The translations under genes and the position numbers were made by a program. Below are positions 35,732 through 44,811 of a stretch of DNA of 64,000 nt, piece after piece (the first letter of the stretch is position 1; the number at the start of each line of letters is the position of its first letter). The notes beneath the pieces are model-generated. The model worked only from the letters and a program-made list of their open reading frames with translations, was not told the origin of the DNA and ran no database searches. This stretch comes from a virus, in the IMG/VR virus record IMGVR_UViG_3300032313_000668, positions 1-64,000 of that record; one strand, given 5' to 3'.

Positions 35732-38053
35732 TTAGCCGAGCCAACCAGAGCGGTAATACACCCTTAAGGATGCCGTACTTTCTGGGTTCCCATTGTCGTA
35801 AAACTCAATCTGGTTTTCTCCAGGAGCAAGCTCAATAAAGTCTGCCAAGATATCAATTCTACCTCTTGCACCATTTACATCACCGTTAAAAGCTACTTCT
35901 TTATTCTTGGTGTCTATCTCAAGGATGTCTGCGCTCAATACAGCGGAAGCACCAGATATTCCAGGGAAGAACTGAATGTCGTTCTTCTGAATTGCTTTAC
36001 CAGCTGAGAAAGTCCTAGCAATAGTGTCAGAAACAGTCGCCACTCCGTTTACTCCCCGAAATGCAAGAGTTCCAGCAACTGTTGCTTGTCCCGCTGGGAT
36101 TACATCTTGAAGATTAATAGTCCCTGGGATTTCAGCAAAGGCACCAGTTACGTCAGCTGCAACAACATTACCTGCTGTTTTTTGATATGTAAAAGTATTG
36201 GCTGTTGGGATAGAAACAACGGTGTATGTTCCATTAAAAGTTGCATCGATTCCACTTATAACAACTTGCTCACCGAGGAGCATACCGTGAGAGTTTGTAG
36301 TAGTTATTGTTACTATGTTTCCAATAAGTCCTCTTGACTTAATTACACGCTTACGGGAACGAACTACTACGTTGTTAACGGTAGTTGCATTAATACTAGT
36401 CAGTCCAGTTTTTGTAAATGTAAAAGTAGTGCTGGATGGCAAAGTTGTAATTGCGTAGGTTCCATCTAGTGTGCTACTTCCCTCGATGGTGACGTCCTCA
36501 CCTACAAGGAAGTTGTGATTTTCAGAAGTAGTAATGGTTACAGTAGTACCAGATACAGCCGTTAGTGCGACAGATTTTTGAGTAGAGCGAACTCTTTTAT
36601 ATGAAAATGTATCTGAAGTAACTGCAGAAATTGTATATCCACCATTTAGAGAAATGTCTACTGCTGTTATGTTTACTGGTTCAGCCGCAATGAACCCGTG
36701 TACCTCAGAGGTTGTCAGGGTTACAACATCGTTTGTCATTATTTTGGAGATAATGCTGCGAGCATTAGTACGGGTGGCAGCATATGAAAATTGATTTGGA
36801 GAAGGTATGTCAGTAATAATTGCTGAAACTTCATTATAGTTTTCATCAATACCAGTTACGGTTACTGCTTCTCTTAAAATAAACTGGTGAGGGTCGGTTG
36901 TTGTGAGTGTTGCGATATTAGAAACAAGTACTGCACCAATAACATTTCTTGGTGGAATACGGGTTTTTGGAAAAGTAAAAGTAGTAGACGAAGGCGTAGA
37001 TGCTATTGAATAGTTGCCATCAAAAACAGCATCTACTCCAGCAACAGTAATTTGCTGACCACTAGTAAACCCATGCGGTGTAGTTGTTTCTATTGTAGCT
37101 ACACTGCTTTGTAAAGTCTTATGAGAGACATTTCTTACGGTTGCTGCATCAGCTTCAAATGTAAATGTGGTGTCAGTTGGTACTGAAATAATAAGCTGGT
37201 CACCGTCAAAAGGCTCACCCACACCAGAGATGTAAACAGAATCTCCTGCTTTGAAGTCGTGCTTTGCTGTAGTTGTTAGTGTTGCAATATCTTTAAGAAC
37301 TGTAACGTCATATTCAAGTTGCTTATTTACAATATTGCGAGAGATACTGCCTTTTAGACCTTGAACGATTCCAATAAGTTGATTAGTTGTTCTATTCCAA
37401 ATCTCTCCTGGAGCAGTAAGCTCTCCAGTTACTTCGAGGTAACACGGTACTTGATAGTTTCCAATATTAGTTACAGTGTCAATTCCGTCGTAGTTAAGGT
37501 CTGAATTCTTTGCTGGAATTTCTACATAGTTGTAACCATCTGGGTCAACATCGTTCCATGCGTACTTAATTGGGTCTGGAGCGCGAAGGGGGATTGAAAA
37601 CTCGGTGCGTCCACGAGCATTAACAGTGTTAATTTCTACATCGCCAGCAAGACGAACAAAAGAAGCGCGAATTGGGTTGTTACCAGTCTTTAGCCAAGCA
37701 CCTTTGTATACAAGATTTGTTGCAGCAACAAGTCGGTCACGGGCAGCTTCAACGAGTGCTGGGTCTGGTACAAGGAAGGTTCCAGTTAGATTTAAAGAGC
37801 GAGCAACATACTTTCCCTGAACATCATATGAGCCATCGCCCCAACCGCGCTCAATATCTGGTACTTCTGCAGATGGGTGTTGCCACCAACCTTCAATGTC
37901 GCTAATTACCCAAGTAACACCAAACTCATCAATAGTGTTAAAGATAAAGTCTCCAAGAATAATGTTTCCTTGAAGTTTTAGTTTTTCAATTTCATTTGGC
38001 TGTAAAGGTGTCAGCCCTCGATTGACATAATAGTTCTCTCTAGCTTGTGACAT
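35732..38053 (-). CDS. Distal tail protein (Dit-like) with six inserted beta modules
   Basis: The 773-aa protein starts with a siphoviral distal-tail domain (FNTIDEFGVTWVISDIEGWW, then GSYDVQGKYVARSLNLTGTF). Residues about 250-625 are six tandem modules of about 60 aa with THGF or PHGF and then TYTVVSIPTANTFTY. The C-terminal part (ILADFIELAPGENQIEFYDN, then YYRSGWLG) looks like the closing strands of the tail domain. The modules therefore seem inserted inside it. The protein would ring the tail tip beneath the tape measure. The ATG overlaps the tape measure stop (TAATG). Confidence 0.75.
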   Translation of the reverse strand: MSQARENYYVNRGLTPLQPNEIEKLKLQGNIILGDFIFNTIDEFGVTWVISDIEGWWQHPSAEVPDIERGWGDGSYDVQGKYVARSLNLTGTFLVPDPALVEAARDRLVAATNLVYKGAWLKTGNNPIRASFVRLAGDVEINTVNARGRTEFSIPLRAPDPIKYAWNDVDPDGYNYVEIPAKNSDLNYDGIDTVTNIGNYQVPCYLEVTGELTAPGEIWNRTTNQLIGIVQGLKGSISRNIVNKQLEYDVTVLKDIATLTTTAKHDFKAGDSVYISGVGEPFDGDQLIISVPTDTTFTFEADAATVRNVSHKTLQSSVATIETTTPHGFTSGQQITVAGVDAVFDGNYSIASTPSSTTFTFPKTRIPPRNVIGAVLVSNIATLTTTDPHQFILREAVTVTGIDENYNEVSAIITDIPSPNQFSYAATRTNARSIISKIMTNDVVTLTTSEVHGFIAAEPVNITAVDISLNGGYTISAVTSDTFSYKRVRSTQKSVALTAVSGTTVTITTSENHNFLVGEDVTIEGSSTLDGTYAITTLPSSTTFTFTKTGLTSINATTVNNVVVRSRKRVIKSRGLIGNIVTITTTNSHGMLLGEQVVISGIDATFNGTYTVVSIPTANTFTYQKTAGNVVAADVTGAFAEIPGTINLQDVIPAGQATVAGTLAFRGVNGVATVSDTIARTFSAGKAIQKNDIQFFPGISGASAVLSADILEIDTKNKEVAFNGDVNGARGRIDILADFIELAPGENQIEFYDNGNPESTASLRVYYRSGWLG
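36180..37300 (-). repeat. Six tandem protein modules within the Dit-like gene
   Basis: Six units of about 60 residues each share the pattern (T/H)(H)GF-x-xGxxVxVxGxDxxFxGxYxIxxxPsxTTFTF. DNA identity between units is low, so this is old duplication and not recent slippage. Confidence 0.75.
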
Positions 38054-41000
38054 TATGCGGCACCTTTTCTCATTGTCTGGGCTAGCTTACGTGAAACAAG
38101 CTCAGCGAGTTGTCTTTCATCCATACCAGCAGATGGGTAAACGTTGATAGTTGTTCCACCGCGGGAACCGCCACTCATAAAATCAATCATTGCCTTGTCA
38201 CGCTTTGATAAGCCATCAGCATCAAGAGGCTCTACACGCTCTGCTTTACCAGCTTCACCAATAAGAGCCATCATTCCACCGTTTGTTGCTGGAACAACTC
38301 CACCTCGAGCAAGACGAGGGAATCCAAGTTCAATCTTAGGAATCTGAACACCTAGTACGTTAAAGCCACCAATTGTAAGTTTCTTGCTTGCTACGTTGTT
38401 ATTCCACCAAGCTTTTGCTGCAGCCCAGGCAGCTTGTAGACCGCTTCCTAGTGCATTCCAAAGTCCAGATAGTCCAGCAGCAAACTTAGCTGGAAGACTC
38501 TTTAAGAAGTTAGGAACAGTATTGGTGAAGAAGCCAGTTACATTGCCCCAAGCGGTCTTAGCTGCGTCAAAGAGGAAGGTCCAAATCTTTCCTGCAAATC
38601 CAAGAACCTTGCCAGGAAGTTCTTTATAGAAAGTCCAAACAGTTGTAAACCATGAAACAAGTAATCCCCACGCCTTAACAGCAGCGTCCTTGAGGAAGTC
38701 CCAGACTTTACCAGCAAATCCAAGAACCTTACCTGGTAGAGCTCGGTAGAAGTCCCAAGCAACGGTGAACCATGTAACAAGTTGATTCCATGCATTTACT
38801 GCAGCATCTTTTAGGAAGTTCCAAACTTTGCCCGCAAATTCCATTACCTTGCCAGGAAGAGCAACAAGCCAAGGGAACACAGTGTTAGTAAAGAATCCTG
38901 TTATTTCTGGCCAGAACTTAATAAGCAACATCGGAAGTGGGAACAGAATGAAAGCAATAATTTCTAGAGCTTTTTTGAAGAAGTCACCAATTCCAGGGAG
39001 GAAAGACTGAGTAAACCAAGTTGAAACATTCTTCCAAGCGTTTTTTAGGAAGGTTAATAATCCATTCCACATATCGCCAAATATTTTTCCTAGTTTAGGA
39101 ACTAGGTCTTTAAAGAAGGCAACAATCTTGTCCCAGTTTTCAATAATAAGTGGAAGTACTAAGAATATAATTCCGATAGGTCCGCCAATAAATGCTAGGG
39201 CCTTACCAGCAAGACGTAAGCCCTTACTAGCTACAGTAGCTGCAGCTCCAAGACCTCTCATTGCAATTGACTTAGTATTTGCAGCAACAGTGCTTGTAGC
39301 CATGGCTGTTCTTGCTCGAGTTGATGCAGGGGCTACAAGACCAATAGCTCGCGCTGCTTGGTCAGCAGATATTTGAACACCCTTCATGGCTGCTTGCTTT
39401 TGCTTATCAACAATCATCTGCTTCTGAAGCTCGGTGCGAGCTAATGCAGAACCAGAGCGAAGTTTTCCAAACGGGTCTTTAATAAAACCAAGGGTTTTTG
39501 TTATAGTTCCACCTATTTTGAGGAACGTTCCGATAATAGCTTGTCCTACAAATTTAACTGTTCGGAAGACAAGACCAAAACCCTTGCTAAGACCAATTAC
39601 AACACCGAGTACCCCAAGAATTTTTTGAACAATTGAGTTACCGAATATAGTGTTAGCAATATCTAGAGCACCGTTAAGGACTTTAAAGAAAGTCTCAATG
39701 GAGCCGCTGTCAGTTAGCTTTTCTGAGAGAAGAGCGAACTTTTCAATGAAAGTACCTAAACCAGAAGCGGCTCCATCTGGACCAGTAAGCTTCTCACCGA
39801 TACGACCAAAGGTGTCAACAGCGCGACTTAGGGAGTCGGTAAATTCACCAACACCTTCATTGTCACCAAGCTTAAGAAGCTCTGCAACTATGTTTCCGAT
39901 TAGGCTTAACACCTTTGTAAAGTTTTCTGTAGCGTTGTTGAAAAACTCTTTTAGGCTTCCGTCTTCTCTACCAGCAGATGTAAAGTCCCGAAAGCGCTCG
40001 GCGGCAGTCTTAAAGTAGTCGTTAAGAATATCAACTGCTCCACCCTCTTCGGTGATGACGGCAAAGATATCTTTAAGACCGTCCCAGAAAATACCGAGGT
40101 ACTCACCAATGTCAGCAGTAATCTCGCCTAGACGGTCAAACTTTTTAGTTAAAGCTCCCGATTGATTATTTAGCTTCTGTGTTTCTGCCCAAGCACCAGT
40201 TACTTTTACAAGCCACTCTCCAAATTTTGTAATAAGAGGGCCAGCTGCTTCTAAAATATTTAGGAATCCTGTATAAAGATTTCCTACTACCGTACCTAGG
40301 TTTCCAATAAGCTTGTCGTTGGTTTTCCAAACGCTTTCTAGACTCTTAAGATTGTCAGCATCAGTAATAACATTTGAAAGTTCAATAGCAACATCGCCAA
40401 GAGCCTTACCAGTTCCCTCAAGGAGTGGGTTAAGAACTGGGAATAGGTTGTCAACAAGATTCTGAATTGCAGTTTCAAGTCTTGGGAAAAGCTCTTTACC
40501 AGCAGAAGCTTTAAGTTTTTTAAACTCGTCTTGAATGCTTATTAAAAAGCGAACAAACTTTTGAGCTTCTGGTGAAAGTTTAGCCATTGCATCAGCAAAT
40601 GCGTCAGCAGCACCACCGCCACCCTTTGCATCTGCAAGGTCTTTCCTGGCTTCTTTTACAGCATCGTTTGCATCTGCAAGAGCTCTATTAATATCTCGGA
40701 ATGCTTTTCCACTGTCTATATCTGCTTTTGACTGATTAGCTTCTGCTACGGCTCGGGCAGCATCAATTTCAGCTCGTGAAGAATCAATTTTTGCATCAGC
40801 TTGAGCTTGCTGGGCATCTTTAACTTCTTGAGTTTGCATAATGTCTTGAGCACGCATCTTTGCAACTTCAACAGTCTTTTTCTTTTCTTCGTCTTTTAAA
40901 TCTTTGTTTCGGTCAATTGCTTTACGCAAGTTTAGGTCGGCCTCAGCAAATGCAAGCTCTGCTTCTTGACGTGCGCGAGAGTTAGGTGGGAGGTCTTGGA

Positions 41001-41826
41001 CGCGCTGTAGGGAATCACGAGCCTTCTCAAATTCAATACGGGCTTTCTTTTCAGAGATAGCCCCGCCTTCAGTCTCAAAGCGAAGTTGTTGTAGAGACTC
41101 AATAGCATCTTCGCGAGCCTTAGTTACATCTTTAATAACCTTTTCAGTGTTACGCTGAGCTGCTTCATAAGAACGCTCTGAACGCTTTGCTGAAATAATT
41201 GCATCCATAGCACTGCGCTGCGCGTCTGCATTAGCTTGTTTAATATCTTTAATCTGGTCTACACGGTCTTGCTCAACTCGGAAAAGAGCAAGCTGTGCTT
41301 TTTCAAGTCGTTTATTGGCTGCTTCTACAGCTTTTGCTTGAGCAGCAGAGCCTTGAGAAAGTTTTAATCCTGCTGAAAGTGCAGCTCCAACACCAGAAAG
41401 TGCAAGCTTCAAAGTTATAGCAGATTGAATTAGAGCAGTAAAAGCTCCACCCAATACAAGAATACCGCTAGTGGCTGCAGCGCCTGCTGCAGCACCAAGA
41501 GTTACAAGTCCTGCACCAAGTGCGCCAAGAACTCCAGCAAGAGCAGAGAATGCTGGTGCAGCAAAAAATCCTGCTTGAGTAAGACGACGAAGTTTTACAC
41601 GAGCTCTTTCTGCATCTTTTTCAAAGCTAGAGCCAAGAGCTCGACCTAAGGCTCCGCCTCGGCCACCTCCACCGCCGCTTGACATGGACTCATTTAAAGC
41701 ATTTGAGATATCTCTTCCAGCATCTCTACCAATATCATCTAAGCCAGTAAAAGCACGCTGAATTTCTGGGCGAACACGGTTAGTGAGAGCACGGACAACT
41801 ACGTATGCGTCTCCTACAACTGCCAT
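38053..41826 (-). CDS. Tape measure protein (1257 aa)
   Basis: The order and composition are those of a siphoviral tape measure. A hydrophobic Ala/Gly region (residues about 85-155) is followed by a long charged helical region (about 160-400, rich in Lys, Glu, Ala, Arg). Further hydrophobic segments lie around 720-900, and the C-terminus is Trp-rich with a tandem LPGKVLGFAGKVWDFLKDA unit. It directly follows the frameshifted tail chaperones. At about 0.15 nm per residue the tail would be near 190 nm, using the general rule for the family. No lysozyme-like or peptidase domain was recognised. Confidence 0.9.
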   Translation of the reverse strand: MAVVGDAYVVVRALTNRVRPEIQRAFTGLDDIGRDAGRDISNALNESMSSGGGGGRGGALGRALGSSFEKDAERARVKLRRLTQAGFFAAPAFSALAGVLGALGAGLVTLGAAAGAAATSGILVLGGAFTALIQSAITLKLALSGVGAALSAGLKLSQGSAAQAKAVEAANKRLEKAQLALFRVEQDRVDQIKDIKQANADAQRSAMDAIISAKRSERSYEAAQRNTEKVIKDVTKAREDAIESLQQLRFETEGGAISEKKARIEFEKARDSLQRVQDLPPNSRARQEAELAFAEADLNLRKAIDRNKDLKDEEKKKTVEVAKMRAQDIMQTQEVKDAQQAQADAKIDSSRAEIDAARAVAEANQSKADIDSGKAFRDINRALADANDAVKEARKDLADAKGGGGAADAFADAMAKLSPEAQKFVRFLISIQDEFKKLKASAGKELFPRLETAIQNLVDNLFPVLNPLLEGTGKALGDVAIELSNVITDADNLKSLESVWKTNDKLIGNLGTVVGNLYTGFLNILEAAGPLITKFGEWLVKVTGAWAETQKLNNQSGALTKKFDRLGEITADIGEYLGIFWDGLKDIFAVITEEGGAVDILNDYFKTAAERFRDFTSAGREDGSLKEFFNNATENFTKVLSLIGNIVAELLKLGDNEGVGEFTDSLSRAVDTFGRIGEKLTGPDGAASGLGTFIEKFALLSEKLTDSGSIETFFKVLNGALDIANTIFGNSIVQKILGVLGVVIGLSKGFGLVFRTVKFVGQAIIGTFLKIGGTITKTLGFIKDPFGKLRSGSALARTELQKQMIVDKQKQAAMKGVQISADQAARAIGLVAPASTRARTAMATSTVAANTKSIAMRGLGAAATVASKGLRLAGKALAFIGGPIGIIFLVLPLIIENWDKIVAFFKDLVPKLGKIFGDMWNGLLTFLKNAWKNVSTWFTQSFLPGIGDFFKKALEIIAFILFPLPMLLIKFWPEITGFFTNTVFPWLVALPGKVMEFAGKVWNFLKDAAVNAWNQLVTWFTVAWDFYRALPGKVLGFAGKVWDFLKDAAVKAWGLLVSWFTTVWTFYKELPGKVLGFAGKIWTFLFDAAKTAWGNVTGFFTNTVPNFLKSLPAKFAAGLSGLWNALGSGLQAAWAAAKAWWNNNVASKKLTIGGFNVLGVQIPKIELGFPRLARGGVVPATNGGMMALIGEAGKAERVEPLDADGLSKRDKAMIDFMSGGSRGGTTINVYPSAGMDERQLAELVSRKLAQTMRKGAA
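38440..38880 (-). repeat. Trp-rich tandem repeats in the tape measure
   Basis: About four units of roughly 40 residues start LPGKV or LPAKF and run through FAGKVWxFLKDAA to a WF-rich end. They are near-identical in the central two and degenerate outward. They may be amphipathic segments that contact the membrane when the tape measure is ejected (inference). Confidence 0.7.
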
Positions 41827-41848
41827 GCTCTCACCTCCGTTTCGTTAA

Positions 41849-42226
41849 TTAATTAAGTGGTGCGTCTAGAACCTTGCCAAAAGGCAAAGGACTATCTACA
41901 TCCATATCTGTTGCTGGTACAAATGGTTTTACAGTTTTTGGTGTGTTATTGGTTGGGTCAAACGGAGTGATGTCATTGTCATCATAAAATCCATCCGTAG
42001 GAATCGATGTGCCATCTGCAGCAAACATATTAGAACTACTGCTTGATGACGAATTGATTGCATACTTGTAAGTGGTGCCATACAGAGTTCTATAGACCGA
42101 AGAACGCGTATCCGACCGAACTTGTTGCTGTTCTGCAGAGGCGACAGCAAGGTCATCTTCGAAGAAGTAATGAATTACATCAACCATTTCCGTTGCCTCC
42201 ATCTCTGCTAGTCGTAGCCCGCTCAC
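41849..42226 (-). CDS. Tail assembly chaperone, frameshifted (second) segment
   Basis: The conventional ORF starts at GTG 42226 (125 aa), but that start is unlikely to be used. The same frame is open upstream to about 42311 and reads YTAARALIEWAIDLWPYVNG before the GTG, a conserved-looking sequence. The segment is therefore read as the -1 continuation of the gene at 42259-42606, giving a longer fusion that ends with the acidic DMDVDSPLPFGKVLDAPLN. In siphoviruses a short and a frameshifted long chaperone coat the tape measure during tail assembly. Its position just upstream of the tape measure fits exactly. Confidence 0.85.
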   Translation of the reverse strand: MSGLRLAEMEATEMVDVIHYFFEDDLAVASAEQQQVRSDTRSSVYRTLYGTTYKYAINSSSSSSSNMFAADGTSIPTDGFYDDNDITPFDPTNNTPKTVKPFVPATDMDVDSPLPFGKVLDAPLN

Positions 42227-42258
42227 AAGAGCCTTTCCGTTAACGTAAGGCCAGAGGT

Positions 42259-42606
42259 CTATTGCCCACTCGATGAGTGCTCTGGCCGCTGTGTAGGGCG
42301 GCTTGAATACTCCTCAACCAGCCATGCGGTGATGTCGCCAAGGGCATCGACTGTAACAATCTTTTCTGGGTCAATTAGTAGTGCGTTGAAGCGCTCTGCA
42401 CTCTCTGGGAGAAGTGCTACGTTAAAGAATTCGGTGATGCTTTTTGCAGCACCAGCACCGTCATCAGAAGCGTTTGCAATGATGTCGAGTAGTGTCTTTC
42501 CCTGTAAATTAGGTCGGCACGAAAACTCTTCACCGTGGAGCTTAAATGAGAGTGGGGTCTTGGTAACGTCCCCGCCCGAACCAAAGTCCTTAAATCGGTT
42601 TGTCAT
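42259..42606 (-). CDS. Tail assembly chaperone, first segment
   Basis: This 115-aa protein begins MTNRFKDFGSGGD and contains FKLHGEEFSCRPNLQGKTLL, SITEFFNVALLPESAERFNA and ITAWLVEEYSSRPTQRPEHS. That matches the usual siphoviral short chaperone: an N-terminal beta part, a helical FNALL-type segment, then a Ser/Pro-rich end where the frameshift occurs. In frame 0 it terminates at TAG 42261-42259. It is made in excess over the frameshifted fusion in related phages. Confidence 0.87.
   Translation of the reverse strand: MTNRFKDFGSGGDVTKTPLSFKLHGEEFSCRPNLQGKTLLDIIANASDDGAGAAKSITEFFNVALLPESAERFNALLIDPEKIVTVDALGDITAWLVEEYSSRPTQRPEHSSSGQ
42293..42303 (-). promoter_or_regulatory. Probable -1 programmed ribosomal frameshift site
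   Basis: Frame 0 reads AGC CGC CCT ACA; the -1 frame reads CCG CCC TAC ACA and stays open through the second chaperone segment. A P-site tRNA-Pro slipping from CCT to CCC (42297-42295 to 42298-42296) would re-pair well. The site is not a canonical XXXYYYZ heptamer. The -1 frame has a TGA shortly upstream (about 42312-42314), which confines the slip to this interval. Confidence 0.65.
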
Positions 42607-42670
42607 CTGTTTTCCTTATCTTGTGTCTTTGATATCCAGCGGTTGCTGCATACCATTGTTCCTACTTATT

Positions 42671-43063
42671 TTACCCAATAATTCGACGCATGTTATCTGT
42701 CAAATAGCGGTTAGCAGGAGTTCCTGGGTGGCGCACCATGTGCGCGAACACAATTTGCCCTTTGCTTACAAAACGAAGCATTTGGGCAGTGTTTGGTTTA
42801 ATTAGGTGAGGCTTTGTACCTTCATGGTGGGCTCTGGCATACCTTAGAGGTGAGCCAATTCGTACATATTGACCACGAGGGTCAGCAAAATGACGCATGT
42901 GTATAGAAGAACGAAGTGCCCCAGTGCTGACACCAACTTGACGTTTTGCACCAGCTTCAATCAGTCGACCCCTGCGTGCCAGGTATCTACCTACCTCGCC
43001 GCTAGGACTATCCAAGAAGTTGTCCATGACAGGCTTACGAAAAACAAATTTAGATGCAACCAT
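42671..43063 (-). CDS. HK97 gp10-like head-tail completion / minor tail protein
   Basis: The 130-aa basic protein shows the signature of gp10-like proteins: GRYLARRGRLIEAGAKRQVG, TGALRSSIHMRHF, VRIGSPLRYARAHHEGTKPH, then HPGTPANRYLTDNMRRI near the end. The YA-x-xHHEGTKPH segment is particularly characteristic. The family helps join the head and tail or completes the neck. It lies between the tail terminator candidate and the tail chaperones. Its ATG overlaps the upstream stop (TAATG). Confidence 0.8.
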   Translation of the reverse strand: MVASKFVFRKPVMDNFLDSPSGEVGRYLARRGRLIEAGAKRQVGVSTGALRSSIHMRHFADPRGQYVRIGSPLRYARAHHEGTKPHLIKPNTAQMLRFVSKGQIVFAHMVRHPGTPANRYLTDNMRRIIG

Positions 43064-43569
43064 TACGGAATTGCCATTGTGATAGTCATACTTGTGGTTG
43101 TAAATCCACCTTCAGGCTGGCTACCATCTACCGTGGCAATAACTCCAAGACCTGGGAATCCGTCATCACCCCAAGTATCAAGAAGGTTTACGCTTTCCAT
43201 CAAAACCCAAGCGTCTAGGGCTGCTACTCGGTTAGCTTCTTGGATGTCATCAGCATGAGGTGCTTGACCATTTTGCTGAGTAGTTGGAACTGCGCGAGAT
43301 ACTGAAATATTTAATGTAGCGCTACGTGGGTCATGACAGCGACGAGGTGTGGTCGCTTCATCTCCAGGAACACCAAGATACATTTGGATAAAAGAAACTA
43401 CAATTTGTTCGCACTCAACGGCTGGAGCACCAAAAGTGTAATAGCGACGACTAGGCAGTGGCATATTAAATGAGTCATATGCTGTAATAACTCGGTCTAA
43501 AACTCCCTGAAGCATATCTGCTAAGTTTTTTGCATCATCTGATACAGCTGAGGTGTTTACAATAGCCAT
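43063..43569 (-). CDS. Tail terminator-like neck protein (168 aa)
   Basis: The protein begins with a helical part (DDAKNLADMLQGVLDRVITA). A segment with YYTFGAPAVECEQIVVSF, TLNISVSRAVPTT, and a C-terminal beta stretch (GGFTTTSMTITMAI) follows. The alternation of one helix with several strands and the position between connector and gp10-like genes fit a tail terminator or tail completion protein. The match is by order and shape only. The single conspicuous Cys-His cluster (RRCHDPR) is probably not a metal site. Confidence 0.6.
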   Translation of the reverse strand: MAIVNTSAVSDDAKNLADMLQGVLDRVITAYDSFNMPLPSRRYYTFGAPAVECEQIVVSFIQMYLGVPGDEATTPRRCHDPRSATLNISVSRAVPTTQQNGQAPHADDIQEANRVAALDAWVLMESVNLLDTWGDDGFPGLGVIATVDGSQPEGGFTTTSMTITMAIP

Positions 43570-43584
43570 GTCATTAACCTCTTT

Positions 43585-44727
43585 TTAAGCAATCGCGATT
43601 GGGATTGAGCTTGGCTGCCCTAATTGATAGATAACATTTCCTGTTAGCAAATTGATGACCTCATCTACTGCAGGGTTTCCTAAACTAGGACGAGATGCGT
43701 ACAAATCTACTGTTCCTGGGTCACGAGGACCTAAGACAGACAAAATGTCTGCATACGAAGCGCTTAGTCTAATTGTACCCTCTACAGAGTCCAAAACAGC
43801 GGCACTTTCTAATGTTTTTGTTACCGTGTTATTAAAGTTTGACATTACTGCATACACATTCCAAGATTCATCATCTGTAAGGAAGTCTCCACCAAACTCA
43901 TTTAGGTAGTAGACCTGGGTTCCACCTGTAGAGGTGACATATAAATCAAATGCAGATAGCTCAAAGGCTGGTGAATGACCAATAATTCTACGAGCACGAG
44001 GTGTGTCTGGGGAGAACACCCGAGAACGTGCACGAGCTTTGTCTGGGTTGGCAGTTTTAAGAAAAAGGTCTACTGCATAGATACCAGTCTTTAGTTCATC
44101 TACGAACGACTGGTTATCTAAGACTGTATAAGTTACACCCTGTCGAGCAACGGTTGTTACACGCTGAGGTAGGGCGCAAGTGTCGTCATTTTCGTAAAGC
44201 TTTACAAGTTCTGTAGCCAAGATACGTGCTGCTGCTTTTCCAGCTGATGGTGGAGGAGAACCATATGTGTAAGTGACTTCTACGTTGGCTGCAGACCAAT
44301 TAGCATTTGGTGTACCAAAAATCGTAGAGTGGTCTGAAAGATAATAAGTGGATGGGTCAATAATTTCACCATCTTGATTGCGGAGAGCATGTACTTCAAC
44401 AACTTTACGACCACGCAGGCGTACACGGCTGTATGAAGAACTTCCATCTCCTTGGTAGTCTCGGTGGGAGTAACGACCAGAACCACCCTGAGGAACGTTT
44501 TCTACCTGTCCCTCTATAAGAATTGGGGTGTAGTTAAACCTAGAGCCACCAGCTCTTAGGAATGGGTCATAAGCGGATACATAACGCTCTGTAACAGTTG
44601 TAGTACCGCTGAACTTGCGTCCTGACAATGCCCAAAGCATGTAGGAAGCAGTTTTTACAGCTTCATATGCGTAATCGGAGTCAGCGTAAACACCAAGCTC
44701 TTCGACATCTGTCCAGAGATTGCTCAT
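43585..44727 (-). CDS. Head-to-tail connector (adaptor) protein
   Basis: The 380-aa protein starts with a helical adaptor-type domain: AVKTASYMLWALSGRKFSGT, then YRL-like RGRKVVEVHALRNQDGEII, YYLSDHSTIFG, VEVTYTYGSPPP and AARILATELVKLYENDDTCA. This is the usual head-tail adaptor layout of actinophages. A C-terminal extension of about 150 residues (FSPDTPRARRIIGHS onward) is beta-rich and not recognised. It forms the ring beneath the portal. It follows a strong terminator at 44756-44803. Confidence 0.75.
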   Translation of the reverse strand: MSNLWTDVEELGVYADSDYAYEAVKTASYMLWALSGRKFSGTTTVTERYVSAYDPFLRAGGSRFNYTPILIEGQVENVPQGGSGRYSHRDYQGDGSSSYSRVRLRGRKVVEVHALRNQDGEIIDPSTYYLSDHSTIFGTPNANWSAANVEVTYTYGSPPPSAGKAAARILATELVKLYENDDTCALPQRVTTVARQGVTYTVLDNQSFVDELKTGIYAVDLFLKTANPDKARARSRVFSPDTPRARRIIGHSPAFELSAFDLYVTSTGGTQVYYLNEFGGDFLTDDESWNVYAVMSNFNNTVTKTLESAAVLDSVEGTIRLSASYADILSVLGPRDPGTVDLYASRPSLGNPAVDEVINLLTGNVIYQLGQPSSIPIAIA

Positions 44728-44755
44728 TCCGTCACCTTATCCTTTTAATAGTAAA

Positions 44756-44803
44756 GGCGGGCAGAAGCCGAGTAGATAAACCACCTACGGCAATCTGCCC
44801 GCC
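44756..44803 (-). terminator. GC-rich intrinsic terminator after the major tail protein gene
   Basis: A 10-bp perfect stem GGCGGGCAGA (44756-44765) / TCTGCCCGCC (44794-44803) encloses further pairing (GCCG-TAG with CTA-CT-CGGC). On the - strand it is followed by TTTACTATT. It lies 8 bp after the major tail protein stop and before the connector gene, so it should limit read-through from the highly expressed capsid-tail tube genes. Confidence 0.8.
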
Positions 44804-44811
44804 CGAACTAA

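Noticed and set aside
39650-40018. 122-aa antisense ORF within the tape measure gene
   Set aside because: Basic low-information sequence without a start signal; the tape measure frame is convincing.
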